Assembly: GCA_937895845.1 (NCBI GenBank)
Contig: CALBLK010000076.1
Span: forward strand, 1 to 64,000
Origin: an uncultured Prevotella sp.
GTDB lineage: Bacteria > Bacteroidota > Bacteroidia > Bacteroidales > Bacteroidaceae
Direction: 5' to 3'
Length of the DNA: 64,000 bases
Shown: in pieces, positions 23,718 through 31,059 of the stretch
How the letters are laid out: each line of letters begins with the position of its first letter
How positions within the stretch are numbered: position 1 is the stretch's first letter
Program-made: the position numbers and the translations under genes
Notes under the pieces: model-generated
The model's database searches: none
The model's input: the letters and a program-made list of their open reading frames with translations, nothing else
What the model was told of the DNA's origin: nothing

Positions 23718-25298
23718 TCATCGTCTTACCATTCGTGCGAGCCTGTCAAGGTCTATCTTCTTTCGGGTGCTGACAGGATAGAACGTGTTGGCGAGGGCAT
23801 CGAATAGGTCGGGGCTTCGTCCGATACGCTTCTTTATGTCGTCCTTTGGCTCTATCAGTATGCGCCCATCAGAACGGAATGACCACCTTATCTCCGTGGC
23901 TTCCTCATCAAATCTATCATCGGGTGGAAGCATTGCACCTGCGTCGTTCTTGGGGTTGAGCCAATCACGGACACACCAAAACAGATAGGCTCTCATATTC
24001 TGAAAGCGATACTGACCTGTGAGGTCGGTAAGCTCTCTGTCATTATGCGCCTTTGCGCCCTCGCTATACTTACACGAAATGATGTGCTGTTCATCGTCCA
24101 ATTCAAGGCAGCGAGAGTAAACCCCTGCGCCCTCTCCAATGGTATCAATGCTGACAAACATAGTTGGGTCAAAGGTGCGTCTGTGGACTATCTGACCTGC
24201 CACTTTCATGTGGTCAGCCTGTCCTCCCGAATTGTGAACACTGAAAGGAGCAACCCAAGCACCTTTGCGCTCGCAATAACAGGTGCTGTCTCGTCCCATT
24301 CCTGCCACATCAACACCGAGAACCCTTGGCTCTGATGACAGAGGTTCTTTGCCCGAAGCTAAACGCCACCTTTCGTGCGCCAACTCCAACCACTGCATCG
24401 GGATAAGCACATCATCGCTGACCTTGGGAAACTTGCCCAACACTTTCTTTCGGAACAGGTCTTCGGGGCGATACCACTTACCCTCAAATTGAAAGTCATC
24501 CAACTCTTCTTGTCTGTCGCTCTCTGATATTGGCGTACACCAATTGTGTATCTTATCCACAACCCACTCGTAATCCACTTGTCCTGGAATAACCAAGCGT
24601 TTCTCTGTCACGTTGGGTGCTGTCAGAGAGTTAAGTTGGAACTTCGTCCATCGGTCGCCCTTTTGAGAGCGTGCCGCATAGCCGACTGGAGTGTTCGGAT
24701 TGAACACAAGCAGAATACGGCTGTCACCCTGCAAGTTACCCTCAATAGCAGCGAATGTATCGTCACCGATACCTGTCGCTTCTGTAACAACGAACATCGT
24801 ATGCACAGCGTGAAAGCCCGACCACGCTTCGTGGTTATGTTCATCGGCTTTGAAGCCTGTAAGGAACCACTCGTCATAGTCGGTGCGTATGTTGTATGCG
24901 TTGAGCCGTCCGATAAGGTCAATTCCCTTTGCCTTGGCTCTGTTGAATAGTCGGCTGATTTCGGGCATCATAATGTTCAGAACCTGTCGGTCTGTCGGCG
25001 CTGTCAGAGCAACCTTTGTGTTCTCGGCAAGTTCTATCTCTCCGTTGGCGTTTCTTCTCCAACGAGGGGTAAGATACATGAAACACATAGCGGCACAGGC
25101 TGCAACGAAATCCTTTCCTCTCGCTGTTCCCGATGCAACCGATGTTCGCCTATTGAACTGCACGGAGTGAAGAATGGCTTGCTGCTCTGTGTCAAGAGTA
25201 ACACCGAGTGCTTCCTGTGCGAAGCGCACCCAATCCTTGCGCCAAGCATTCATCAGACTTATGCCTGCCTTGTGTTCTATGTCGCTTTTTCGTGTCAT
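23718..25298 (-). CDS. Terminase large subunit
   Basis: This 526-aa protein packs DNA into the procapsid. The ATPase half has a Walker-A-like ASGTARGKD (residues 55-63) and a Walker-B-like region MFVVTEATG. The nuclease half has the RNase-H-fold signature LGVDVAGMGRD (about 328-338), SIDTIGEGAGV and the C-terminal SPDLFDALAN. The Walker A deviates from the common GxxGxGKS/T but keeps GKD, as seen in related terminases. The gene lies upstream of the portal gene, and 245 bp of non-coding DNA with a long hairpin separate it from the small subunit. Confidence 0.9.
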   Translation of the reverse strand: MTRKSDIEHKAGISLMNAWRKDWVRFAQEALGVTLDTEQQAILHSVQFNRRTSVASGTARGKDFVAACAAMCFMYLTPRWRRNANGEIELAENTKVALTAPTDRQVLNIMMPEISRLFNRAKAKGIDLIGRLNAYNIRTDYDEWFLTGFKADEHNHEAWSGFHAVHTMFVVTEATGIGDDTFAAIEGNLQGDSRILLVFNPNTPVGYAARSQKGDRWTKFQLNSLTAPNVTEKRLVIPGQVDYEWVVDKIHNWCTPISESDRQEELDDFQFEGKWYRPEDLFRKKVLGKFPKVSDDVLIPMQWLELAHERWRLASGKEPLSSEPRVLGVDVAGMGRDSTCYCERKGAWVAPFSVHNSGGQADHMKVAGQIVHRRTFDPTMFVSIDTIGEGAGVYSRCLELDDEQHIISCKYSEGAKAHNDRELTDLTGQYRFQNMRAYLFWCVRDWLNPKNDAGAMLPPDDRFDEEATEIRWSFRSDGRILIEPKDDIKKRIGRSPDLFDALANTFYPVSTRKKIDLDRLARMVRR

Positions 25299-25361
25299 TT
25301 GTCAAACTTTCGTAGAATAAACTCATTTTACGGCTCTCTGTGGGTCGTTCTCTGTAGGTTG

Positions 25362-25375
25362 TGATAACTTATACC
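25362..25375 (+). repeat. Dispersed intergenic element, copy 4
   Basis: This is TGATAACTTATACC on the plus strand in the gap between the terminase genes, preceded by CTCTCTGTGGGTCG and followed about 25 nt later by ACAGAGAGC. Confidence 0.6.
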
Positions 25376-25479
25376 GCACAGATATAAAACGCAACAGAGA
25401 GCGAATAATCGGGCAAATCGGGGTTGTTAATGTCTGATGTTATAACCAACAGACAGAGAGGAAGTGCACCCCTCGTAGT

Positions 25480-25533
25480 TAGACCCTATATGGTTTACAA
25501 ACTCGTAAGAGTAAGTAAACCTTAGTGGGTCTA
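25480..25533. other. 54-nt symmetric hairpin between terminase genes
   Basis: Nested arms are perfectly spaced: TAGACCC, 5 nt, GGTTTAC, 2 nt, ACTC, GTAA loop, GAGT, 2 nt, GTAAACC, 5 nt, GGGTCTA. The apical GTAA is a GNRA-type tetraloop on the plus strand. It starts 11 nt after the small subunit stop. Possible roles are a packaging (cos/pac) site, a structured RNA, or a terminator; there is no T-run. Confidence 0.75.
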
Positions 25534-25543
25534 TATGCCACGA

Positions 25544-26125
25544 CTACCCACCGCTCTGTTGCTCGGCTTCGTCTAATAGTCCACTTTCAATCAAGAAGGA
25601 ACTGAATGAAACGCCACCGCTTATGTCTTTCTTTTCGGGCGCATACAGACCGAGGAGTTTTCTGCGCTCGGCTAACTGCTGCCGTATCTCGGAAATATAG
25701 GCAGGGTTGCCCAAGCCGACTACATTTGTGCGCTGTTCTTCCACGCTGTATGTCTCAATGGAACTATCACCCTGCTTTTTGTCTTTGTTCTTGCTTGGAG
25801 CACCTCGTCTTGTGTTGGTTGAGCGGAAATAGTCCTCTTTGGATTTCTCCCATTGCGACCATAGCTCTTTCACGGTGTCATCAATGCGCACCAACTCCAA
25901 CTGCAAGGCATCGTCCATGTCATTCAGTCGGCTCTCACGCCACTCTTCCAATAGGGTCTTCACATCGGCATGAATGGTTTGCAACGAATAGGCTTTCAAG
26001 TCAAGCCGCTTCATTACCTCCGCCTGTATCTGTCGGTATGAATGACCTCGCTTATACATAGCCGCCACGATTTCAAGTCGGGCGAGTTTTATCTGTGATT
26101 GTTTCTTTCTCTGTGGTTTACTCAT
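25544..26125 (-). CDS. Terminase small subunit
   Basis: This 193-aa protein begins with a basic helix-turn-helix region (KLARLEIVAAMYKRGHSYRQ, then SLQTIHADVKTLLEEWRESR). A coiled-coil region and an acidic tail (LIESGLLDEAEQQSGG) follow. It is encoded just upstream of the terminase large subunit. It recognises the phage packaging site and loads the large subunit. Its start overlaps the PP-loop gene by 4 nt. Confidence 0.8.
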   Translation of the reverse strand: MSKPQRKKQSQIKLARLEIVAAMYKRGHSYRQIQAEVMKRLDLKAYSLQTIHADVKTLLEEWRESRLNDMDDALQLELVRIDDTVKELWSQWEKSKEDYFRSTNTRRGAPSKNKDKKQGDSSIETYSVEEQRTNVVGLGNPAYISEIRQQLAERRKLLGLYAPEKKDISGGVSFSSFLIESGLLDEAEQQSGG

Positions 26126-27288
26126 CGTAACTTATAGATTGATTTGAAACGCTTGCATATCTTCTCTGCAACGGCTCGGCTCGGATAGTGCTTGCTGCCG
26201 AAGCAGTCCTGCACGAACCACCTGTATAACTCTCTGTCATAAATCAGCCGACCGATATAATATCCGCACCTGTCGCACAGCACCTGCACCTCGTCTGTGT
26301 CAGAGCCGCCCCACCTGTTATACTTCTTGTGGTCAAAGTCGAAATCCATAACATAGTGTCGGTCGAAAGTGTGCTTAGCTTCCATACATCGCTGAACGTA
26401 TGCTTGATTGTGTCTAACCATACCGAAAGCCCTGCGGAACAGATACAGGTCAGCGCACTTATAGCAAGAACCGCAGCAATCGTCCAACACACAATCAGAG
26501 CCGTATTTTCTCACGTTAGAGCGGTGTATCATCGGCTTACGATAATCTGGTGTAATACACGTTGATAACAGCGTGACCAACCCTTTATCGCGCTTATACA
26601 CGGTGTAAAAGGATTGGAGGTTATCGTGAATGTATGTCAGATACCGATAATGCGGTATGATGCCCTTACAGAAGCGGTTGAACGCTCGTATCATATCGAA
26701 GCTGTCAGACAGGTCGTAATCAAGCGAGCCGTGGGTGCTGTTCTCTTCAAAGATGTTGCCCAAGCCAAAGGCGGTTGCTCCGTGCTTTGCGCCAAGGTCT
26801 ATCAACAGGCAGAGAATGAGAATGTTTTTGAGTGGGTGTTCGTTGTATTCCTTGTTTCCGCTGATGTTTATCTTGACTTCCATAATGGAATAGCCAATGG
26901 CTTCTGCCACAGCGTATGCGTGTCGCCTTTCAGACGGCAAGGACTTGTTCACACCACTCACATATACGAGGGTTGGCTTATATCCCTCCTGCTCCGCTCG
27001 TATGGCTGTTGCAAGGCAATCTTTTCCGCCACTGAAAGCGATGAAAGCCTTGTTACCACTGCACCCCGACAGGTGTCTGAATTCGAATTGCAGGTCTGTA
27101 TCAGTCCTGTCGGGGGCAACGGTAAGCAGTTTTTGTTTTGCCTTTGCGTTTACGATATTCAACACACGAGCGAAAGCCCTGTCCACAGATAGTTGTGTCG
27201 GCAAGGTCTTGACGCTGTATAGTTCATAGAATGTCTTGAAATACTGCGTCAATTTGAAGTCGCTCGGTATGTTATTCAGAAACTGCAT
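26122..27288 (-). CDS. PP-loop ATP pyrophosphatase family enzyme
   Basis: This 388-aa protein has the PP-loop FSGGKDCLATAI (SGGKD at 86-90), shared by QueC/ThiI-like and PAPS-reductase-like enzymes that adenylate a substrate. A Cys cluster (CVLDDCCGSCYKCADLYLFR) resembles the metal-binding Cys set of QueC-type enzymes. A second CDRCGYYIG pair lies near the C-terminus. It overlaps the ParB-methyltransferase gene by 17 nt. Together with that gene and the acyltransferase gene it suggests a DNA base-modification pathway; the substrate is unknown. Confidence 0.78.
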   Translation of the reverse strand: MQFLNNIPSDFKLTQYFKTFYELYSVKTLPTQLSVDRAFARVLNIVNAKAKQKLLTVAPDRTDTDLQFEFRHLSGCSGNKAFIAFSGGKDCLATAIRAEQEGYKPTLVYVSGVNKSLPSERRHAYAVAEAIGYSIMEVKINISGNKEYNEHPLKNILILCLLIDLGAKHGATAFGLGNIFEENSTHGSLDYDLSDSFDMIRAFNRFCKGIIPHYRYLTYIHDNLQSFYTVYKRDKGLVTLLSTCITPDYRKPMIHRSNVRKYGSDCVLDDCCGSCYKCADLYLFRRAFGMVRHNQAYVQRCMEAKHTFDRHYVMDFDFDHKKYNRWGGSDTDEVQVLCDRCGYYIGRLIYDRELYRWFVQDCFGSKHYPSRAVAEKICKRFKSIYKLR

Positions 27289-28858
27289 TGTCTGTGTCCT
27301 CCTCCTTGGGGATATAGTTGTCTATGATGTCCTTGAGAGCCTTTTGCTCGTCACCTGTCATTTCGATAGGTGGAAACTCGTTGCGTATCTGTGTTGGGTC
27401 TCCTTTATAGAATACCAACACGTTTTGGTGCATCTTGGCGACCTTACGGCTCTCCATGTATTTCTGCGCTCTCAATGCCACAGAAGAGGACATTTCGATA
27501 AGGATAAGCTCGTTATATAGGTGCGCCCCTGCTTCCTTAAAGATGCGCTTCACATCGCCACCGAAATCATAGTAAACTCCGTTAGCCTTGCTGCGGACAT
27601 CACCCAACACAACGACAGCGAAGCGGTTAGGCTTCAGACAGGTGTATGCAGCCTTGAAAGCCCTGTCAAGAATGTCAATAAACTCCTCGTATGAGCCTTG
27701 GTTGCTTGCATCGTTGGGGAGGTCAGAGTAAACCTCCAAGTCAAAGTATGGCGGACAGGAGAAGAGTAAGTCTTGACTTTCGGGTTCAAAGTGGTTGGCG
27801 ACATTCTGACCATCATCGCAAACATAACTGATAGGCAGTCCTCGGTCGGCAATGACCTCGTTGTTGATGTCCACCTGTTCCTGTCTTAACTCAACACCCT
27901 TGAACTCATAGCCACACATACCGAACACCAAGCCTTTCTGTGTGTCTCCTGCAAAGCAGTCGAATATCTTTGCCCCTTTGTATGGGGTGAACCACTTGCA
28001 GAGTATTTCAGCCAACACAGGGTCGAAGAGCGACACGCCTGTTGAGAGAACCTTTTGGCTCTCTTTTTGCTTGACCTCTTCGGGAACATACTTTTCCAAG
28101 TATTCCTTAAAACTGATGCCGAGGGTCTTTCGATGCACGGCTGTCTTGGTGTATAGGTCTTTGTATTGCAACTCCACGCTCTGAACGAGTTTTCCCTGTC
28201 GGCTTTGCCCCATGTCTCCGATAGTGTTGCGCCACATCTTCTTGCGTGCTTGCCAATAGCCCTGTCTGCTGTCAAGGATTGAGAATGGTGGTATGATGAA
28301 TATGTCGTTCAATGATTGGGGTTGAGAGCCGCTGCTTGCGCCCCCTGCGCCTGTGTCATCAGAGCCACCCCAATCGGGGTTAGTGTCCCACAAGTCCATA
28401 CCCCAATCTTTCAACTCGTCCGTGTCCCATTCGTTGGCGAGCATATCCATATCCCACTCACCGAAGCCAACGTTGTCCTTGATGATGAACTCTCGCTGCT
28501 CGGCTTCTGTCAGTTCCGATGCCTTGATGACAGGGGCTGTCGGGTTGTCTTGCCAACGCTCCCAATACTCAACGAGAGCTTCCTGCTCCGCCTGTGTCTT
28601 TTTCTGAAAGTCCTTTACCGAGGAAAGACGGTCTTTCAATTCATCGGGCTGCATATCAGCAATAGCCATCAATGCACGATAACGCATATTGCCACCGAGG
28701 GCAACCATCGTGTTATCCACGACAATAGGTCGCAACTCCAACATCTTAGGGAGCGCGAGGATAGAGTTTACAAGTTTATGGAACTTGTCATCAGATATGA
28801 TGCGAGGGTTCGCACTATTCACTTCTATCTGTGAGAGTTTTACGCTTTCTGTGTTCAT
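27272..28858 (-). CDS. ParB-domain / DNA methyltransferase fusion
   Basis: In this 528-aa protein, residues about 1-120 are a ParB/Srx-like domain (VKLSQIEVNSANPRI, ALGGNMRYRAL at 53-63). The C-terminal part is an AdoMet-dependent DNA methyltransferase with motif I IFDCFAGDTQKG (about 298) and motif IV SCPPYFD (about 368), an amino-methyltransferase type (N6-A or N4-C). ParB-methyltransferase fusions are common in phages. It overlaps both neighbours (PP-loop gene by 17 nt, acyltransferase gene by 4 nt), so the three proteins are made together. It probably protects phage DNA or makes a precursor base for the partner enzymes. Confidence 0.82.
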   Translation of the reverse strand: MNTESVKLSQIEVNSANPRIISDDKFHKLVNSILALPKMLELRPIVVDNTMVALGGNMRYRALMAIADMQPDELKDRLSSVKDFQKKTQAEQEALVEYWERWQDNPTAPVIKASELTEAEQREFIIKDNVGFGEWDMDMLANEWDTDELKDWGMDLWDTNPDWGGSDDTGAGGASSGSQPQSLNDIFIIPPFSILDSRQGYWQARKKMWRNTIGDMGQSRQGKLVQSVELQYKDLYTKTAVHRKTLGISFKEYLEKYVPEEVKQKESQKVLSTGVSLFDPVLAEILCKWFTPYKGAKIFDCFAGDTQKGLVFGMCGYEFKGVELRQEQVDINNEVIADRGLPISYVCDDGQNVANHFEPESQDLLFSCPPYFDLEVYSDLPNDASNQGSYEEFIDILDRAFKAAYTCLKPNRFAVVVLGDVRSKANGVYYDFGGDVKRIFKEAGAHLYNELILIEMSSSVALRAQKYMESRKVAKMHQNVLVFYKGDPTQIRNEFPPIEMTGDEQKALKDIIDNYIPKEEDTDNAVSE

Positions 28859-29817
28859 TTGAAATATGCTTTTAGTTTGTCACTCGTTTTGTTGGTCTTG
28901 ACCGTATAAATCTTCTGATGGGCGCAGGGCTGTAAGGCTTCCTTTGCGTGGATAAGTCCGTCCGTGTCAGCCAAACCCATATTCAGATAGACAGGTTCTT
29001 TGGCTCTCTCACTGACAGCGTTACAATCAACCCATTGCATTGCAGCCCCGACATCATTCTGTCCGCTGTGATAGTTGCGCACACGCTGCACGATGATGTA
29101 TTGCTTAGGGGCGAGCCGTTCCAAGACAGAGAAGCATTGCAGTGTTTTGCCAATGACAATGCTTCGGGTGGTAACGTATGCTTCGGGTGCAGCCTTGCAA
29201 ACGTGCCACAGGTTTGTTTGGTCTGCGCTCTCTTTATAGGCTTCCTTGTATCGTCTTGCCCAATCACGCACAACGCTCTCTATCTGTGGGTGTGCGCCTG
29301 TCATCAGAGAGTAACCGTTTGTCTGTGTTATGCGCTTGGTAAGATTGCGCTGCTTTCGGTATTTAGAACCCCTCTGTGCAGCTCCGCTCTGTGCTTGGTA
29401 TAAGTATTCGTTATTGACAGGAACAAAAGGTCCTGTGCCGTCTGAACAGATATTGCGTGGTATTCTGTATCGTGCGATGTCCTCTGTGGTAACACGGAGT
29501 GATATGCCGACTTTGAGAGCCGCCAACATTACGGATAGTTCGTCTTGCATAGAACCTGTCAGAGAGATAGGACAGATAGGCATTTGCACTCCTGTCTTGC
29601 CGAATATCTGTGTGCGCTTATACACCACCAATACATTGCCGTGGTTGGCTCTGATGATGTTATAATAGCATTTGCCCATATCAAGCAGAACGCACACGGA
29701 CTGCATATAACGAGGGTAAACATAGTGCTTGGCTCGTTCCTCATAGTAAGGGGCGAATACCTCGAAGCACTCCATTGTCACAGGGCGTAAGCCTGTCAGT
29801 ATCTCTGCTGTTGTCAT
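28855..29817 (-). CDS. GNAT-fold acyl/aminoacyl-transferase-like protein
   Basis: This 320-aa protein shows distant features of the DUF2156 / phosphatidylglycerol lysyltransferase C-terminal fold. There is a basic stretch before a helix (YRKQRNLTKRITQ) and a closing motif PVYLNMGLADTDGLIHAKEA followed by the last strand QKIYTVKT. It overlaps the ParB-methyltransferase gene by 4 nt and is the first gene of that trio. A transferase of this fold with a methyltransferase and a PP-loop enzyme recalls base hypermodification such as Mu Mom, which is also GNAT-like. The function is inferred. Confidence 0.62.
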   Translation of the reverse strand: MTTAEILTGLRPVTMECFEVFAPYYEERAKHYVYPRYMQSVCVLLDMGKCYYNIIRANHGNVLVVYKRTQIFGKTGVQMPICPISLTGSMQDELSVMLAALKVGISLRVTTEDIARYRIPRNICSDGTGPFVPVNNEYLYQAQSGAAQRGSKYRKQRNLTKRITQTNGYSLMTGAHPQIESVVRDWARRYKEAYKESADQTNLWHVCKAAPEAYVTTRSIVIGKTLQCFSVLERLAPKQYIIVQRVRNYHSGQNDVGAAMQWVDCNAVSERAKEPVYLNMGLADTDGLIHAKEALQPCAHQKIYTVKTNKTSDKLKAYFK

Positions 29818-29828
29818 CTGTTATTCGA

Positions 29829-29843
29829 TTGTATTGCAATCAC
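29829..29843 (-). promoter_or_regulatory. TTGTATTGCAATC site upstream of the acyltransferase gene
   Basis: The conserved 13-mer contains the palindrome ATTGCAAT, 11 nt upstream of the ATG at 29817 and overlapping the stop of the previous gene. Related copies at 35544-35558 and 16801-16813 also precede leftward genes. It may be an operator. Confidence 0.4.
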
Positions 29844-30223
29844 TTTTCGGGTTGGTAATCTTCGTTGATAGCCTGTCGGAGCAAGTTAATGGTCGCCATC
29901 TTATACAGGTCATCGGGCGTTGTTCTGAACACTCGCCACCCCATCAGTGTTGCTGTGTTATACTTTTCCATATCCCCAAGGAAACCCTGCGCTCTGATAT
30001 GCCGACCGCCTGTCCATACACCGCCCTCCACTTCAAGCGCTATCTTGTGTTCGGGTATTGCATAGTCAAACCGCCATTTCCTTTTTGGATGAAACTTATG
30101 CTCTTTCACGCACTCCACTTTGAGGTCGGTCTTACAGATAGTTGTAAACACGTCCTTTATTTGTAGCGAATTTGCGCTCTGTCGGGTTCTTTTGCGTGTG
30201 GTGTATGTTTTATTGTCTGTCAT
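29840..30223 (-). CDS. PD-(D/E)XK-type phage endonuclease
   Basis: This 127-aa protein has KRKWRFDYAIPEHKIALEVE, a D...ExE arrangement typical of small PD-(D/E)XK nucleases, followed by GGVWTGGRHIRAQGFLGDME and YNTATLMGWRVFRTT. Similar proteins lie in phage replication or packaging regions and may resolve or trim DNA. It is encoded between the SSB-like and modification genes. A Holliday-junction role is possible but not shown. Confidence 0.75.
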   Translation of the reverse strand: MTDNKTYTTRKRTRQSANSLQIKDVFTTICKTDLKVECVKEHKFHPKRKWRFDYAIPEHKIALEVEGGVWTGGRHIRAQGFLGDMEKYNTATLMGWRVFRTTPDDLYKMATINLLRQAINEDYQPEK

Positions 30224-30259
30224 CTTGAACGCTTAATGTGGGGTTCTAAATCGCTTAAA

Positions 30260-30291
30260 GACAGAGCAGGGTTGTTACGCCCTGTTCTGTC
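30260..30291. terminator. Hairpin in the gap downstream of the SSB-like gene
   Basis: GACAGAGCAGGG (30260-30271) pairs with CCCTGTTCTGTC (30280-30291), with one wobble. On the minus strand it is followed by TTTAAG. It could end or attenuate the replication transcript before the nuclease gene. Confidence 0.5.
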
Positions 30292-30318
30292 AGTCTCTCT
30301 TGTGATGATGCCAGAGTG

Positions 30319-30675
30319 TTAGAACGGCAAGTCCTCGTCTTCGGGTGTCATATAGCCACTGACCGCCATCTGTTCCTGCTTGCGCTCCAACTGATGAAGC
30401 CCTCCGATGATAGGCTGCGCCTTTTTCTCTTCCTCTGTCATCTTTTCGTAAACCTCCTTGTCATACGATACCTTGATACAATGCGTGTCGCTGAATTGGG
30501 GGTTCTGCATTTCGATTGCTGTCATATTCAGATAGCAACCCTGCTTGCCAAGGAACAATCCGCTGTCATCAATCGGGATGCACAGGCATCGCTTGGTGGC
30601 GGTCTTGCCCTTGATGTTCGTAACGAAAGCCCCCTTTACCTTTAGGAGGTCTGTCTTAATGCTGTAATTTGCCAT
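30319..30675 (-). CDS. Single-stranded DNA-binding-like protein
   Basis: This 118-aa protein has beta-strand-like segments (GAFVTNIKGKTATKRCLCIP, GLFLGKQGCYLNMTAIEM) and ends DEDLPF, very close to the acidic SSB tip DDDIPF that docks partner proteins. It lies next to the primase-helicase and nuclease genes. This supports a phage SSB that coats single strands during replication and recombination. It is shorter than bacterial SSB (about 170 aa). Confidence 0.7.
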   Translation of the reverse strand: MANYSIKTDLLKVKGAFVTNIKGKTATKRCLCIPIDDSGLFLGKQGCYLNMTAIEMQNPQFSDTHCIKVSYDKEVYEKMTEEEKKAQPIIGGLHQLERKQEQMAVSGYMTPEDEDLPF

Positions 30676-30678
30676 ACT

Positions 30679-30888
30679 TTATGATTTTTTATTGTCGGTA
30701 AGCTGATACCGAGGTTTGAAATATTTGCGTTTGCACCCTCTGTGAGAGTCTGTTTTTGAGCGAGTTCTATACCAGTAAGGCTTGCGATAAGTCTTTATGT
30801 CAGAGAGTCTTTTGAACCAAGCGTTACATATTTTGTTCGCTTGTATTGTTTTCGTCTGTTTGGTTGCTGTCTGTTTCTTTTTCCTCAT
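30679..30888 (-). CDS. Possible basic 69-aa protein
   Basis: This Lys/Arg-rich frame (MRKKKQTATKQTKTIQANKI, KTDSHRGCKRKYFKPRYQL) ends 3 nt before the SSB-like gene and fills an otherwise empty 150-bp gap. It overlaps the next upstream gene by 65 nt in another frame, more than is usual here. No family is recognised; it may be real but could also be a spurious frame. Confidence 0.4.
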   Translation of the reverse strand: MRKKKQTATKQTKTIQANKICNAWFKRLSDIKTYRKPYWYRTRSKTDSHRGCKRKYFKPRYQLTDNKKS

Positions 30889-31030
30889 AGTTGAGTAGTA
30901 TGTGTGGTGGCGTTTCGTTGTTTATTCGTTTGAAATGAATACTATTCAGAAAGAACCCTGCTTCTCTGAACTGCTTGTCGCACGCTTCCATGAAGTGTCT
31001 GACCTCGTCTGCTGTAATCTTCCGTGTCAT
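30824..31030 (-). CDS. Unknown 68-aa protein
   Basis: This protein (MTRKITADEVRHFMEACDKQ) is encoded just after the primase-helicase gene. It has a helical N-terminus and a polar Asn/Asp/Gln-rich C-terminus (EEKETDSNQTDENNTSEQNM). No family is recognised. Its position in the replication cluster and normal start support it as a gene. Confidence 0.55.
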   Translation of the reverse strand: MTRKITADEVRHFMEACDKQFREAGFFLNSIHFKRINNETPPHILLNYEEKETDSNQTDENNTSEQNM

Positions 31031-31059
31031 CTGTCTGTGGAATTTATTGGTTTATGATG

